Shown: piece by piece, positions 50,810 to 61,496 of the stretch
Position numbering within the stretch: the stretch's first letter is position 1
Layout of the letters: every line of letters begins with the position of its first letter
NCBI RefSeq assembly: GCF_000026105.1
Contig: NC_008027.1
Coordinates: 365,501 to 429,500, forward strand
DNA length: 64,000 nucleotides
Reading direction: 5' to 3'
DNA from: Pseudomonas entomophila L48
GTDB lineage: Bacteria; Pseudomonadota; Gammaproteobacteria; Pseudomonadales; Pseudomonadaceae
Notes under the pieces: model-generated
Told to the model about the DNA's origin: nothing
Seen by the model: the letters and a program-made list of their open reading frames with translations, nothing else
Database searches by the model: none
Position numbers and translations under genes: made by a program

Positions 50810-52618
50810 TTACCGACCAAGTACCCGGCAATAGAACTTCCACTCTTCTTCCAGCGCATGCGCCAGGTTCTCTGCCTGACGGAACCCATGCCGCTCACCC
50901 GCATAGAAATGCCCCTCGGCCTCGATGCCATTGGCCTTCAGCGCTTCCAGCATGCTGCGCGTCTGCTCCGGCACCACCACCGCATCCAGTTCGCCCTGGA
51001 AGAAGATCACCGGCACTTGAATCCGTTCGGCATGCAGCAATGGCGTGCGCCGGCGATAGCGTTCGGCATCCCGCTCCGGGTCGCCGATCAGCCAGTCAAG
51101 GTAGTCACCCTCGAACTTGTGGGTCGCCCGCCCCAGCGCCAGCGGGTCACTCACGCCATACAGGCTGGCACCCGCGCGGAACACATCATGGAAAGCCAGG
51201 GCGCACAGCGTGGTGTAGCCACCGGCGCTGCCGCCACGAATGAACGCCTGGCCGGGGTCGACCAGCCCCTGCTCGGCAAGATGAGCGACCGCGGCGCAGG
51301 CATCTTCCACGTCACTTTCACCCCAGCGCAGGTGCAAGGCCTGCCGGTAGGCCCGGCCATAGCAGCTGCTGCCCCGGTAATTGAGGTCGGCGACGGCAAA
51401 GCCACGCTGGGTCCAGTATTGGATACGGGTATCCAGCACCGGGTAGCAGGCCGAGGTAGGCCCGCCGTGGATGAACACCACCAGCGGTGGTGGGGTGCTG
51501 CTGTCGATGGCGGGGTAGAAGAAGCCGTGGGCCTGGCCATCGCCGCTGTTGTAACGGATGGGCTGGGGAAGGCTGATCGCCCCACTGGGCAGGACTTGCG
51601 CGCCGCCGGCCAGGACCTGTACCTCGTGGTTGCCACGGTCGATGGCAATGACCGCAGCCGGGCTGATCGGCGATGCCGCGATGGCATAGATGTGCCCATT
51701 GTCCATCGCTAGGCTGCGGAACCGGGTATAGGCGCTGGCGAAGCGTTCCATTTCACCGTCGAAGTTGCGCAGGCCCAGCTGCCCGAAGCCATCTTCGAAC
51801 CAGCTGGCCAGGTATTGACCGGGGCCGAAGGGTAGCCAGGTACTGGCGCCCATTTGCCAGGGGGCACCAGCATGGTCGGCAGGTGCGGCGGGCAGGGCTT
51901 GCCAGTGCCCCGCCACTTCACCCCAGGGTTGCCAGAATCCGTCTCGGTCAGAGAGGCAGTACAAGTGGCCATCGGCATCGAAACGAGGTTGCTGCAGCGA
52001 TTCGTCGAGCCCGGCGATACAGCGCGCCACGCCCCAGACGCCACTGGCCTCTCGCTCACGACACATCAAGCGGGTCACCGTCCAGGGCTGTGCCGGGCGG
52101 TCCCACTCGACCCAGGCCAGGCGTCGACCATCGTTGCTCAGTGTGGGGGACGCGTAGAAGTCCGCACCTTCGGCAAGGACCGTACGCCGCCCCTCCTCGA
52201 AGGCAACCAGACGATGCTCGACGCGTTCAGCGTGGCGTTCCTCGACAGCCAGCAGCACCCCGTCATGCCATTGCACATCGCCGTAACGGCACTGCTCGTC
52301 ATGGGTCAATGCACGGGGTGCAGTGCCGTCCAGCGCCTGGCGGTAGACCTGCTGATCCCTCTCATTGACGAACACTACTGCGTCGCCCGCGAGGCAGAAG
52401 CTGCCGCCGCCATATTCGTAGACCCGGCTGCGCACACTGAACCCGTCGGGGGTCAGGCAGCGCGCCTGCTGATCGTGCCAGTGCCAGATCCGGCAGGCGC
52501 CATCGGCGGGGCGGAACTCGTTCCAGAACAAGCCTTGCTCGTTGACCTTGAGCTCGGCGAAGTCGGTGCCAGCGGCCACCGCCTGGGCGGCGCTGAACTC
52601 AGCCGCGGGCGATGACAT
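50810..52618 (-). CDS. S9-family (prolyl oligopeptidase-like) peptidase at the end of the PQQ operon
   Basis: 602 residues. An N-terminal beta-propeller region (about 1-350) precedes an alpha/beta-hydrolase domain with the nucleophile Ser in [11 protein letters not shown], Asp near GELDAVV and His in GERHGFR. It lies last in the pqq gene order and overlaps pqqE by 20 bases, so it is co-transcribed. Such peptidases are called PqqM in some pseudomonads; a part in processing the PqqA peptide or its remains is plausible but not proven. Confidence 0.9.
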   Translation of the reverse strand: MSSPAAEFSAAQAVAAGTDFAELKVNEQGLFWNEFRPADGACRIWHWHDQQARCLTPDGFSVRSRVYEYGGGSFCLAGDAVVFVNERDQQVYRQALDGTAPRALTHDEQCRYGDVQWHDGVLLAVEERHAERVEHRLVAFEEGRRTVLAEGADFYASPTLSNDGRRLAWVEWDRPAQPWTVTRLMCREREASGVWGVARCIAGLDESLQQPRFDADGHLYCLSDRDGFWQPWGEVAGHWQALPAAPADHAGAPWQMGASTWLPFGPGQYLASWFEDGFGQLGLRNFDGEMERFASAYTRFRSLAMDNGHIYAIAASPISPAAVIAIDRGNHEVQVLAGGAQVLPSGAISLPQPIRYNSGDGQAHGFFYPAIDSSTPPPLVVFIHGGPTSACYPVLDTRIQYWTQRGFAVADLNYRGSSCYGRAYRQALHLRWGESDVEDACAAVAHLAEQGLVDPGQAFIRGGSAGGYTTLCALAFHDVFRAGASLYGVSDPLALGRATHKFEGDYLDWLIGDPERDAERYRRRTPLLHAERIQVPVIFFQGELDAVVVPEQTRSMLEALKANGIEAEGHFYAGERHGFRQAENLAHALEEEWKFYCRVLGR

Positions 52619-53747
52619 GGGAATTGCGCTCGTTGCGGAAGGTCATCTGTTCGATCTCCAGTGTCGCCTGTTCGGCCTCCTCGCGTGCCTTGAGGATGAT
52701 GCCGTGGTCGGGTGACTTGCCGCACACCGGGTCGGCCTTGCTGGCGTCGCCGGTGAGCATGAAGGCCTGACAGCGGCAGCCGCCGAAGTCCTTCTCCTTC
52801 TCGTCGCACGAGCGGCATGGCTCGGGCATCCATTCATAGCCACGGAAGCGGTTGAAGCCGAACGAGTCGTACCAGATGTGCCGCAGGTCGTGGTCGCGCA
52901 CATTCGGAAACTGTACCGGCAGCTGACGCGCACCATGACAGGGCAGTGCCGTGCCGTCCGGGGTAATGGTCAGGAACAGGCTGCCCCAGCCATTCATGCA
53001 GGCCTTGGGGCGCTCTTCGTAGTAGTCCGGGGTGACGAAGATCAGCTTGCAGGGGCTACCCTCTGCCTTGAGCTTGGCGCGGTACTCATTGGTGATGCGC
53101 TCGGCCCGCTCCAGCTGCGCGCGGGTCGGCAGCAGGCCCAGGCGATTGAGGTGCGCCCAGCCGTAGAACTGGCAGGTGGCGAGCTCGACGAAGTCGGCTT
53201 CCAGTGCGATGCACAGCTCGATGATGCGGTCGATCTTGTCGATATTGTGCCGGTGGGTGACGAAGTTCAGCACCATCGGGTAGCCATGGGCTTTCACCGC
53301 CCGGGCCATTTCCAGCTTCTGCGCGAAGGCCTTCTTCGACCCGGCCAGCAGGTTGTTCACCTGTTCGTCGCTGGCCTGGAAGCTGATCTGGATATGGTCC
53401 AGCCCGGCCTGCTTGAACGCGGCGATCTTCTGCTCGGTCAGGCCGATGCCCGAGGTGATCAGGTTGGTGTAGTAACCCAGGCGCCGGGCTTCGCCGATCA
53501 GCTCGGCGAGGTCCTGGCGCACCAGCGGTTCACCGCCGGAGAAGCCAATCTGCGCGGCACCCATTTCGCGGGCCTCGGCCATCACCTTGAACCACTGCGC
53601 GGTGCTCAGCTCCTTGCCCTGCTCGGCGAAATCCAGCGGGTTGGAGCAGTATGGGCACTGCAACGGGCAGCGGTAGGTGAGCTCGGCCAGCAGCCACAAA
53701 GGCAGGCCGACCGGCACCTCAGGCGAGGGTGATCCAGTGTTCGGCAC
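52599..53747 (-). CDS. pqqE: PQQ synthase radical-SAM enzyme PqqE
   Basis: 382 residues from the GTG at 53747, chosen because GGAGG lies seven bases ahead and the N-terminus (VPNTG...[14 protein letters not shown]) fits the family. Cys27, Cys31 and Cys34 (CPLQCPYC) bind the radical-SAM cluster; a C-terminal SPASM region has [29 protein letters not shown]. It joins the Glu and Tyr side chains of PqqA, the first step of PQQ formation. It overlaps pqqD by 29 bases. Confidence 0.96.
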   Translation of the reverse strand: MPNTGSPSPEVPVGLPLWLLAELTYRCPLQCPYCSNPLDFAEQGKELSTAQWFKVMAEAREMGAAQIGFSGGEPLVRQDLAELIGEARRLGYYTNLITSGIGLTEQKIAAFKQAGLDHIQISFQASDEQVNNLLAGSKKAFAQKLEMARAVKAHGYPMVLNFVTHRHNIDKIDRIIELCIALEADFVELATCQFYGWAHLNRLGLLPTRAQLERAERITNEYRAKLKAEGSPCKLIFVTPDYYEERPKACMNGWGSLFLTITPDGTALPCHGARQLPVQFPNVRDHDLRHIWYDSFGFNRFRGYEWMPEPCRSCDEKEKDFGGCRCQAFMLTGDASKADPVCGKSPDHGIILKAREEAEQATLEIEQMTFRNERNSHVIARG

Positions 53748-53994
53748 GGGCCACCTCCATGAACTGCTCGATGTCGTCGGCGACTTCGGGCACACCGGGG
53801 AATTGCTGCTGCAGCTCATCGATGATGGCTGCGACGCTGCGTTGGCCGTCGATCAGCCCGCCGATCAGGCCAGCGCTGTCGTTGAGCTTGATCATGCCTT
53901 CGGGGTACAGCAGCACATGGCCTTTCTGCGCCGGCTCATACTGGAAGCGGTAGCCGGGGCGCCATGCAGGCACCTGTTGACGGTCGAAACTCAT
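53719..53994 (-). CDS. pqqD: PqqA-binding chaperone PqqD
   Basis: 91 residues, winged-helix peptide-binding (RRE) fold: [32 protein letters not shown]. It presents the PqqA peptide to PqqE. Overlaps pqqC by 4 bases and pqqE by 29. Confidence 0.96.
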   Translation of the reverse strand: MSFDRQQVPAWRPGYRFQYEPAQKGHVLLYPEGMIKLNDSAGLIGGLIDGQRSVAAIIDELQQQFPGVPEVADDIEQFMEVARAEHWITLA

Positions 53995-54746
53995 AAGGCG
54001 ATTCCCTTGTGCCAGACCCGCTCGCTTGTGACGCTGTGATAGGGCGGGCGGTTCAATTCGTAGGCCATGCTCATGGCATCGAGCATGCTCCAGAGGATAT
54101 CCAGCTTGAACTGCAGGATCTCCAGCATGCGCGCCTGGCCCTCGCGGGTGGTGTAGTGCGCCAGGGTGATCGCCAGGCCATGCTCGACATCACGGCGGGC
54201 CTGGCCCAGGCGGGTGCGGAAGTATTCGTAGCCGGCCGGGTCGATCCACGGGTAGTGCTGCGGCCAGCTGTCCAGGCGCGACTGGTGGATCTGCGGGGCG
54301 AACAGCTCGGTCAGCGAGCTGCTGGCGGCCTCCTGCCAGCTGGCGCGGCGGGCGAAGTTGACGTAGGCGTCGACGGCGAAGCGCACGCCGGGCAGCACCA
54401 GCTCCTGGCTGCGCAGTTGGTCCGGGTCCAGGCCCACGGCCTGGCCGAGACGCAGCCAGGCTTCGATGCCGCCGTCCTCGCCCGGCGCGCCGTCATGGTC
54501 GAGCAGGCGCTGGACCCACTCGCGGCGCACCTCGCGGTCCGGGCAGTTGGCCAGGATCGCGGCATCCTTCATGGGGATGTTCACCTGGTAGTAGAAGCGG
54601 TTGGCCACCCAGCCCTGGATCTGCTCGCGGGTGGCGCGGCCTTCATACATCGCCACGTGGTAGGGGTGGTGGATGTGGTAGAAGGCGCCCTTGGCGCGCA
54701 GGGCCTGCTCGAACTCGGCAGGTGACATCGGTGCGGCGTCATTCAT
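53991..54746 (-). CDS. pqqC: Pyrroloquinoline-quinone synthase PqqC
   Basis: 251 residues from the ATG at 54746 with AGGAG eight bases ahead; a longer frame from 54770 is rejected. [14 protein letters not shown] and [24 protein letters not shown] are the helical active-site segments. It performs the final ring closure and eight-electron oxidation using oxygen. Follows pqqB by 24 bases. Confidence 0.96.
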   Translation of the reverse strand: MNDAAPMSPAEFEQALRAKGAFYHIHHPYHVAMYEGRATREQIQGWVANRFYYQVNIPMKDAAILANCPDREVRREWVQRLLDHDGAPGEDGGIEAWLRLGQAVGLDPDQLRSQELVLPGVRFAVDAYVNFARRASWQEAASSSLTELFAPQIHQSRLDSWPQHYPWIDPAGYEYFRTRLGQARRDVEHGLAITLAHYTTREGQARMLEILQFKLDILWSMLDAMSMAYELNRPPYHSVTSERVWHKGIAL

Positions 54747-54770
54747 CAAGCGGACTCCTGGGGGCGGCAC

Positions 54771-55682
54771 TCACAGCTTGAGGCTCATGCCATCGAAGGC
54801 GACTTCCACCCCGCGGCGAACCACTTCGGCGCGTTCGGGGGAGTCCTCATCGAGAATCGGGTTGGTGTTGTTGATATGGATGAGCACCTTGCGCTGGCGC
54901 GGGAAACCATCCAGCACCTCGAGCATGCCACCCGGCCCGTTCTGCGCCAGATGGCCCATCTCGCGGCCGGTACGGGTGCCGACACCGCGGCGTTGCATTT
55001 CATCATCCTCCCACAGGGTGCCGTCGACCAGCAGGCAGTCGGCGCCGCCCATCATCTGCAGCAGCTTGTCGTCGACCTGGCCCAGGCCCGGGGCATAGAA
55101 CAGTTTGCCGCCGGTGCGGGTGTCTTCCACCAGCAGCCCGAGGTTGTCGCCTGGGTGTGGGTCGAAGCGGTGCGGCGAGTAGGGCGGAGCGGCGCTGCGC
55201 AGGGGGAAGGGGGTGAACCTGAGGTTCGGGCAGGCCTCGATGACAAAGCTGCCTTCCAGCTCGATGCGGTTCCACACGAGGCCACCGTTCCAGTGGCTGA
55301 GCATGTTGAACAGCGGGAAGCCCGTGGTCAGATCCTGGTGAACCATGTCGGTGCACCACACCTGGTGCGGGCAGCCTTCGCGCAGGCTGAGCAGGCCGGT
55401 GGTGTGGTCGATCTGGCTGTCGAGCAGGACGATGGCGTTGATGCCAGTGTCGCGCAGGGCGCGGGCCGGTTGCATCGGCGCGAATGCCTGCAACTGGGCG
55501 CGGATGTCCGGTGAGGCGTTGCACAGGATCCAGTGCTCGCCGTCGTCGGACAGGGCGATGGACGACTGGGTGCGCGCGCTGGCGCGCAAGGTGCCGTCGC
55601 GATAACCCTTGCAGTTGACGCAGTTGCAGTTCCACTGGGGGAATCCGCCACCGGCGGCGGAACCGAGAATCTGGATGTACAT
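54771..55682 (-). CDS. pqqB: PQQ biosynthesis protein PqqB, metallo-beta-lactamase fold
   Basis: 303 residues from the ATG at 55682. [20 protein letters not shown] opens the family; the motif [16 protein letters not shown] is the altered metal motif, and FYAPGLGQV and LIHINNTNP follow. It acts as a hydroxylase in PQQ formation. It lies beyond the pqqA terminator and so is expressed less than pqqA. Confidence 0.96.
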   Translation of the reverse strand: MYIQILGSAAGGGFPQWNCNCVNCKGYRDGTLRASARTQSSIALSDDGEHWILCNASPDIRAQLQAFAPMQPARALRDTGINAIVLLDSQIDHTTGLLSLREGCPHQVWCTDMVHQDLTTGFPLFNMLSHWNGGLVWNRIELEGSFVIEACPNLRFTPFPLRSAAPPYSPHRFDPHPGDNLGLLVEDTRTGGKLFYAPGLGQVDDKLLQMMGGADCLLVDGTLWEDDEMQRRGVGTRTGREMGHLAQNGPGGMLEVLDGFPRQRKVLIHINNTNPILDEDSPERAEVVRRGVEVAFDGMSLKL

Positions 55683-55717
55683 GGCGACCCTTTTCAAACC
55701 GTATCCGAAAAACGACA

Positions 55718-55739
55718 ACGCCCCGGCAGGCCGAGGCGT
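55718..55739 (-). terminator. Intrinsic terminator/attenuator between pqqA and pqqB
   Basis: Minus strand hairpin acgcctcgg / ccggggcgt (one mismatch) with loop cctg, followed by tgtcgttttt. It should let through only part of the transcription, setting pqqA far above pqqBCDE. Confidence 0.82.
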
Positions 55740-55755
55740 CTAACCGCGCTACTGT

Positions 55756-55827
55756 TTAGCGGTTGGCGAAGTACATGGTCACTTCGAAGCCGATACGCAG
55801 GTCGGTGTATGCAGGTTTGGTCCACAT
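55756..55827 (-). CDS. pqqA: PQQ precursor peptide PqqA
   Basis: A 23-residue peptide starting [13 protein letters not shown], with the family's Glu-x-x-x-Tyr core (EVTMY) that PqqE cross-links, and ending FANR. AAGGAG lies nine bases ahead of the ATG at 55827. It is ribosomally made and consumed as the substrate for PQQ. The 146-base gap upstream holds its promoter; an AT-rich stretch (55914-55955) is the likely site, but I cannot fix the boxes. Confidence 0.95.
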
Positions 55828-55973
55828 GGGATGACTCCTTCCGGATGGGTTTGGGTTGAACGGTGACGGCCGGATATCGCCTGTATTTGGCGATTCCATT
55901 GACCGAGATTGCGCTATCTTACAAGAAAAATTTGTACCGAAAGGTTAATTCTTCGAAAAGCGCCCTTGCATTC

Positions 55974-58310
55974 TCAGTAACAATCCAATTCTGTTGCCTG
56001 CCACTGGTCGTCCGGCGCTTTGGCATTGGCCAGGCACAGCCAACCGTGTTCGGCGGCAAGCAACTGCTGTAACAAGGCATCCAGTTGCGGCTGCTCGACA
56101 GAGAGAATAGACCGCTTCATTTCGGATAGATCCGGATTTTGTGTCGCCATATGTGCTTGCCAGGCCCATTCGGCGACTTCCGGGTTCGGCATGGCGGACT
56201 CGTCGAATTGCTCGGCAAGCCGTTGGCGGGCGTCGATGTCGAGACGCACGCCATCGTTCAACAGCGTGAGCAGGTGCCCGAGAATCTGCGCGTGGCTGGC
56301 GTGCGGTGATTGCACGCCGAACAGCAGACCGGCGTGGCCCTCGACCTGGCGAAACGCGCTGAACACTGCATACCCCAATTGCAGCTCGACCCGCAGGCGC
56401 TGGTAGACCGGGCCCTGCAGCAAATGTGCAAGCAGGCGGCCACAGGCTTGCAGTGCTGCTGGCAGCGGGCAGAACAGCAGCAGGGCGGGTTCGCTGCCTT
56501 GGGTGGGGACCTGGCGCCATTGGCGTGCTTGGATGCCTGCTGGAGGTAGTGTTTCGCCGGGCAACCCCATGACACCCGCCAAGGCCGCGCCCAGGGCGCC
56601 GAGCTGCGTATCGTTGAAACCTACCGCCAGGCCGCGCCAGCGGGCCTGTTGCCAGAGTGCGTCGAGCAGTGGGGAATCGAGGAGGCAAGATGGCTGTGCT
56701 TGCGCCTCACCTGGCAGCAACGCATCCGGGAGCACTTTGAGCAGAGCGCGTATTGGGATCAATGCCGGTTGCACGGTTGCTGGCGCCTGCCAGTACTGTG
56801 CGGCCGGGGCTCGCATGAGTCCGAGGGCTTCCTCGACGCACCGGATCACTGCCATGGGTTGTCCGGCGACACGCAACTGCCAGCACTCGCCGCTGGCGCT
56901 GAACGTGAATTGCAACGAGACCCGCTCGGCGCGCTCCTGTAGCGGTTGCAGGGCACGCTCAAGGATGGCCTGAAAGCGTCGGCGCAAGGGTGAGGGGATG
57001 TGCCAGCGCAGGTACAAGGCGGCGAACTGTCGCGTGGATGGCAGGGTGTTGTCGATGCACAGGCCAAGGGGCGGATGGGCGATGCCCACTGGCAGCGAAG
57101 CATCCAGCAGTGCTTCTGCGGGCGGCAGCCGCCAGCGGCCCGAACGCTGGTGTGGCAGGGCGTCCAGGAGTTTGTCGAGCGCCACCAGGCCTTGTTCGTC
57201 GAGCCCTTGGAGTGGCCAGCCGGTGCTATCGCGTCGGACAAGGTCGAGGGCACTTCCAGCCTGTTCGCGGCGTTGCTGCAGGTGGCTGTAGGCATTGTTC
57301 AGCTGTTGCGGCGCCTGCTGCCGGATGAAGTCCAGCCAGCCAAGCAGAAGCGTCTTTGCGGCGCTTGGGGAAGCGTTGGAGGACAGCTGCAGCTGGATAT
57401 GCCAAAGCATCTGCCCCGAGAAGGCATGCAACACCTGTGTTCGGCACCCTTGCAGCCAACCGCGTTGACGCAGCCCGGCCAGCCAGCCACCGGGGCGACT
57501 GTCATTCAGCAGGGCCAGCAGCAGATCCAGCGCCTGCTCCGCAGCAGGCGGCAGGCCCTCATGGGCGAACAGCAGGTCGTGGCGTGATCCGCTGGCCACG
57601 GGCAGCCGCAGGGGCCCGTCGAGCAAGGCCGGTGGCGCTTGCCGCTCGCATCGAGCGCCCGCCGCAAACAGCCCGCCGAATTGCCGGCCGAGTTGCTCCA
57701 GCGCGTCCAGTGATTGTGGCCCGGCCAGGCTCAGGGTGATCTGCCCGCCCTGATAGAAACACTGGTGAAACTGTTCGAGTGCTCGTTGGAAGGCGCCGTT
57801 CTGCAACGGCAGGCTGTGTCGGTTGCCGGCGTGGAAACCACTGAGGGGGTGGCGCGGCGACACTGACTGGAGCAGGGCGAACTGGTGCTGGGCTTCGGGG
57901 TTGCGCGACCAGGCGATGAACTCGGCATGGATCACCTCGCGCTCGCGGTGCTGGCGGTCCAGGCCGAGGTCGGGCTCGGCTAGCATCTGGCACAGGCGCT
58001 CGAGGGCACCGGCCATGGCATTGGGCGGCACTTCGAAGAAGAAGTCGGTGGTGCGTTCGCGAGTACTGGCGTTGACTTGCCCGCCCAGGTTCTGGATATG
58101 ACGCATCAGCCCGTCTTCCAGTGGAAAGCGCGCCGTACCGAGGAAGAACAGGTGTTCGAGGAAGTGGGCCAGGCCAGGCCATTGCGCCGGGGCGTCATGG
58201 CTGCCGGCGTGCACGCGCAGTGCCGCGGCCGCACGCTTGAGGCGCGGGGCGTGGCGCAGGGTCAGTTGCAGGCCGTTGGCGAGGGTAAGGTGGCGGAGGG
58301 TGTCGGGCAT
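55974..58310 (-). CDS. pqqF: PqqF, M16 zinc peptidase
   Basis: 778 residues. The inverted zinc motif HFLEH (His49, Glu52, His53) sits in an insulinase-type domain (GLAHFLEHLFFLGTARFP, then STRERTTDFFFEV), followed by a second, inactive M16 half. It cuts the cross-linked PqqA peptide, together with a partner. Upstream of pqqA in the same direction. Codon use and overall GC resemble neighbours, but the protein has many Gln and Cys-poor stretches typical of this fast-evolving family. Confidence 0.92.
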   Translation of the reverse strand: MPDTLRHLTLANGLQLTLRHAPRLKRAAAALRVHAGSHDAPAQWPGLAHFLEHLFFLGTARFPLEDGLMRHIQNLGGQVNASTRERTTDFFFEVPPNAMAGALERLCQMLAEPDLGLDRQHREREVIHAEFIAWSRNPEAQHQFALLQSVSPRHPLSGFHAGNRHSLPLQNGAFQRALEQFHQCFYQGGQITLSLAGPQSLDALEQLGRQFGGLFAAGARCERQAPPALLDGPLRLPVASGSRHDLLFAHEGLPPAAEQALDLLLALLNDSRPGGWLAGLRQRGWLQGCRTQVLHAFSGQMLWHIQLQLSSNASPSAAKTLLLGWLDFIRQQAPQQLNNAYSHLQQRREQAGSALDLVRRDSTGWPLQGLDEQGLVALDKLLDALPHQRSGRWRLPPAEALLDASLPVGIAHPPLGLCIDNTLPSTRQFAALYLRWHIPSPLRRRFQAILERALQPLQERAERVSLQFTFSASGECWQLRVAGQPMAVIRCVEEALGLMRAPAAQYWQAPATVQPALIPIRALLKVLPDALLPGEAQAQPSCLLDSPLLDALWQQARWRGLAVGFNDTQLGALGAALAGVMGLPGETLPPAGIQARQWRQVPTQGSEPALLLFCPLPAALQACGRLLAHLLQGPVYQRLRVELQLGYAVFSAFRQVEGHAGLLFGVQSPHASHAQILGHLLTLLNDGVRLDIDARQRLAEQFDESAMPNPEVAEWAWQAHMATQNPDLSEMKRSILSVEQPQLDALLQQLLAAEHGWLCLANAKAPDDQWQATELDCY

Positions 58311-58385
58311 GACGCCATGCTAGCGCGCCGATGCGAGGTTGTCTGTGTTCGCCGGCAAACCCATCCCATTGATCTGACGTGACCC

Positions 58386-58470
58386 CTGTAGGAGCGGCTT
58401 TAGCCGCGATCACCCGCGCCGCGGGTGCCAGACATCGCGGTGCCTGCATCGCGGCTAAAGCCGCTCCTAC
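58386..58470. repeat. Second-type REP pair
   Basis: Copies at 58386-58411 (tgtaggagcggctttagccgcga) and 58447-58470 (inverted), separated by 35 bases that contain acccgcgccgcgggt. Between pqqF and davA. Confidence 0.88.
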
Positions 58471-58482
58471 GTGCTGTGGGGC

Positions 58483-59277
58483 TCAGCCCCGGCGCCCGTG
58501 CAGCTCCTGGCGCAAATCGGTCAGATATGGAAACGCTTCACGCCCGCTCAGCACACGTTCACGCTCCAGATCCGCCAGCAACTGGCATTCCTCATGCCCC
58601 GCCATTGCCAGCACATCACCTTCCGGCCCGACGATGCTGCTCTGCCCGCAATACCGAATCTCGCCTTCACTGCCGCAATAGTTGGCATACGCCAGGTAGC
58701 ACTGGTTCTCCTGCGCCCGCGATCGCACGGTCACTTGGCAGACGAAGTCATAAGGCGCCATGTTCGCCGTAGGCACCAGAATCAGCTCAGCGCCGTCTAG
58801 CGCCAGGCGCCGGGCGTTTTCCGGGAACTCGATGTCGTAGCAGATCAGCATCCCGACTTTCCAGCCGTTCAGCTCGACCACCGGGAAATGGTTGGCGCCA
58901 GGGCTGAACATCGAACGATCAAGTTCGCCGAACAGATGGGTCTTGCGGTAGTTGCACAGGCTGCTACCGTGGCCATCGATCAGCTGCACGCTGTTATAGA
59001 TCGCACCGTCCTCGCCCCGCTCCGGATAGCCATAGACAATGGCGATCCGGTACGTCTGGGCGATCTCCACAACGGTCATCGCCGACGGCCCATCGACGGC
59101 CTCGGCCAGGCGCTCCACCTGGTCCAGGCCGATGTTGTAGCCGCTGAGGAACATCTCCGGGCACACCAGCAGCTGCGCGCCCTGGGCGGCAGCCTGCTGG
59201 GCCTGGTGTTGCAGGCGATCGAGGTTGCCGGGCACGTCCAGCGGGGCGGGCGTGCCCTGGAACAGGGCGATGCGCAT
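58483..59277 (-). CDS. davA: 5-aminopentanamidase (delta-aminovaleramidase)
   Basis: 264 residues from the ATG at 59277. A nitrilase-superfamily amidase with the triad Glu41 (CPEMFLSG), Lys112 (YRKTHLFGELD) and Cys146 (LICYDIEFPE). It hydrolyses 5-aminopentanamide, made by DavB, to 5-aminovalerate and ammonia. The sequence closely matches my memory of P. putida DavA, and the gene follows davB by 16 bases. Confidence 0.93.
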   Translation of the reverse strand: MRIALFQGTPAPLDVPGNLDRLQHQAQQAAAQGAQLLVCPEMFLSGYNIGLDQVERLAEAVDGPSAMTVVEIAQTYRIAIVYGYPERGEDGAIYNSVQLIDGHGSSLCNYRKTHLFGELDRSMFSPGANHFPVVELNGWKVGMLICYDIEFPENARRLALDGAELILVPTANMAPYDFVCQVTVRSRAQENQCYLAYANYCGSEGEIRYCGQSSIVGPEGDVLAMAGHEECQLLADLERERVLSGREAFPYLTDLRQELHGRRG

Positions 59278-59293
59278 GGCGCTACTCCTTCGC

Positions 59294-60976
59294 TCAGTCG
59301 GCCAGGGCGATCGGACCGATTTCGTGGAACACATCGCCCGGGCCGGGGTTGTCCGGGTGGGTCTGGCCACCGAAGTGGTTCATGATACCCCACACGGCAT
59401 TGAGCGAAGTCTGCACCGCGCCTTCCACCCAGGCCGGGGTCCACGACACGTCGTCGCCGGCGATGAAGATGCCGCGCTGTTCAGCAGGCATGTCCTGCTG
59501 CATGAAGTGTGCGTACATGCGCTGGTTGTAGCGGTAGTGGCCCGGCAGAGCACCCTTGAAGGCGCCGAGGAAGTGCGGATCGGCCTCCCACGAGATGGTG
59601 ATCGGGTCGCCGATGATATGCCCGGCGATATCGGTCTTCGGGTAGATTTTCTTCAGCGCGTCGAGGGCCAGTTGCACGCGCTTTTCAGTCGGATGCGGCA
59701 GCATCTTCAGCGCGTCGCTCATCCAGGCGTAGGACAGGCAGATCACCCCCGGCTTGTCGTCGCCGTTGTCGAACAGGTAGGTGCCGCGGGTCAGCCGGTC
59801 GGTGAGGGTCATGCTCATCAGGTCGCGGCCGGTTTCCGGGTCCTTGTCCTTCCAGAACGGCCGGTCGACCATCACGAAAGTCTTCGACGATTGCATGTAG
59901 CGGGTGCGGTCCAGGGCCATCCACATTTTCTGCGAGAACAGCGATTCCTCGCAGTCGATCTGGGTGGTCAGCAGCCAGCTCTGGCAGGTGGTGAGCACCG
60001 CCGCATAGTGGCGGGTGTCGCCATAGTTGTCGGTGACTGCCAGGCGGCCATCGGCGGCGCGGGCGATGCGCTTGACCCCGGCGCGCGGCGCGCCGCTGTG
60101 CAGGGTCTTGAGGCTGGTGCCGGCCGGCCAGTGGGCGCAGCGCTCCGGTACATGGCGCCAGATGCCTTGCGGTACCTGCTCGACACCGCCCACCACCAGG
60201 TGCTGGTGATCATCGCAGTTGGTCATCACCACGCGGAAGATTTCCAGCATCGAGTTGGGGAAGTCGGAGTCCCAGCCGCCGGTACCGAAGCCCACCTGGC
60301 CGAACACTTCGCGGTGCTGGAAGCTCAGCTTGGCGAACGAGCGCGAGGTGGCGACGAAGTCGTAGAAGGTGCGGTCGTCCCACAGCGGCACCAGCTTGTT
60401 CCACAGGTCTTTCAGGCGCGGCACGTCGCGGTCGCGGATGGCCTGCTGGATATCGCCGAACTGTGCGCCGCTCTCCAGGGCGTCGGCCCAGGCGTCGGCC
60501 ACTTCGTGGAACAGCTGCGGCAGGTCGGCGGATTTCTCGGCGTAGTAGGTCTGGCCTTCCAGGTCGATCACCGTGCTGCCCGAGGCCGGGGTGAGCGGGT
60601 TGGGGAAGGGCTTGGTCTCAAGGCCCAGCTTGTCGACGTAGTGGTAGAACGCCGTGGACGAGACCGGGAAGCGCATGCCGCCCAGTTCGGCGACGATGCC
60701 GTCGGTGCCGTTGAAGGCCTGCGAGCGCAGCCGGCCGCCCAGCTTGGAGGCCTCGTACACCACGGGCTTGAGGCCCAGCTTCATCAGTTCGTAGGCCGCC
60801 ACCAGCCCGGCGATGCCACCACCGACGATCGCCACTTCCTCGCCATGCCGTTCCTTGGGGATGCTGCCCAGGCCGGCCAGGTGTTCCAGCCAGTCATCGA
60901 AGGCGAAAGGGAAGTCCGGGCCGAAGATGGTGATGGGTTTCTTGCCGTCGGCGGGGTGGCGGTTTTTCTTGTTCAT
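59294..60976 (-). CDS. davB: L-lysine 2-monooxygenase
   Basis: 560 residues, an amine-oxidase-type flavoprotein. VAIVGGGIAGLVAAYELMKLG (about 47-67) binds FAD, with ELGGMRFP and a C-terminal GIFIAGDDVSWTPAWVEGAVQTSLNAV FAD-closing segment. It oxidatively decarboxylates lysine to 5-aminopentanamide, the first step of the aminovalerate route. davB-davA form an operon; the Lrp/AsnC-type regulator gene at 62305 is a possible controller. No clear promoter boxes were found in the 162-base gap upstream. Confidence 0.94.
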   Translation of the reverse strand: MNKKNRHPADGKKPITIFGPDFPFAFDDWLEHLAGLGSIPKERHGEEVAIVGGGIAGLVAAYELMKLGLKPVVYEASKLGGRLRSQAFNGTDGIVAELGGMRFPVSSTAFYHYVDKLGLETKPFPNPLTPASGSTVIDLEGQTYYAEKSADLPQLFHEVADAWADALESGAQFGDIQQAIRDRDVPRLKDLWNKLVPLWDDRTFYDFVATSRSFAKLSFQHREVFGQVGFGTGGWDSDFPNSMLEIFRVVMTNCDDHQHLVVGGVEQVPQGIWRHVPERCAHWPAGTSLKTLHSGAPRAGVKRIARAADGRLAVTDNYGDTRHYAAVLTTCQSWLLTTQIDCEESLFSQKMWMALDRTRYMQSSKTFVMVDRPFWKDKDPETGRDLMSMTLTDRLTRGTYLFDNGDDKPGVICLSYAWMSDALKMLPHPTEKRVQLALDALKKIYPKTDIAGHIIGDPITISWEADPHFLGAFKGALPGHYRYNQRMYAHFMQQDMPAEQRGIFIAGDDVSWTPAWVEGAVQTSLNAVWGIMNHFGGQTHPDNPGPGDVFHEIGPIALAD

Positions 60977-61138
60977 TGGGTGACCTTGCCAGGGAGGCTG
61001 CGCAGGGGGCGGAGCCTGAGTATAGGAAATGACTGGTGGCCATTTTATGAAGCGGGGCGGTCGTAATTAAGATGCAGAGTGGTGTCGTTATGCAGCTTGT
61101 TTCGTCTAAATGACATCATCATTTTCAAGAATGACGAA

Positions 61139-61453
61139 CTATCGCAGCGTAGACAGATGCTCGACGGTTTCCGGGTACTTTTGCACCAGTCGGATAAGGG
61201 CCACGGCCTGGGCGTTGGGCTTGGAGCGCCCCTGTTCCCAGTTTTCCAAGGTGCGAACGTTGGTACGCAAGTAAGCGGCGAACACCGCGCGCGACATGTT
61301 GAGCTGCTGGCGTAGGTCGGTAAGCTCGTTCGGGGCCAAGGGGGCCAGCTCCTCGAAGGCGACCTTGTGCGAACGCAAGGTCAGCTTGCCGGTACGTTCC
61401 TCGGCCAGGGCGTCGAAGCCTTCGGTGAGCTCAGTGAAGATGTTGCGTGGCAT
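61139..61453 (-). CDS. HTH antitoxin-like regulator, NadS/HigA type, without a toxin
   Basis: 104 residues from the ATG at 61453. The N-terminal part (MPRNIFTELTEGFDALAEERTGKLTLRSHKV) and the C-terminal XRE helix-turn-helix (LTDLRQQLNMSRAVFAAYLRTNVRTLENWEQGRSKPN) match the antitoxin family usually encoded right after a RelE/HigB-type toxin. No toxin frame exists upstream (61454-61995), which holds only its operator, a repeat and a leader RNA. It may be the survivor of a lost pair or a stand-alone regulator. Confidence 0.85.
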   Translation of the reverse strand: MPRNIFTELTEGFDALAEERTGKLTLRSHKVAFEELAPLAPNELTDLRQQLNMSRAVFAAYLRTNVRTLENWEQGRSKPNAQAVALIRLVQKYPETVEHLSTLR

Positions 61454-61496
61454 GGGTTTTTCCTTGCTCTTAAAAGCAAAGGATATTGCCACCCTA

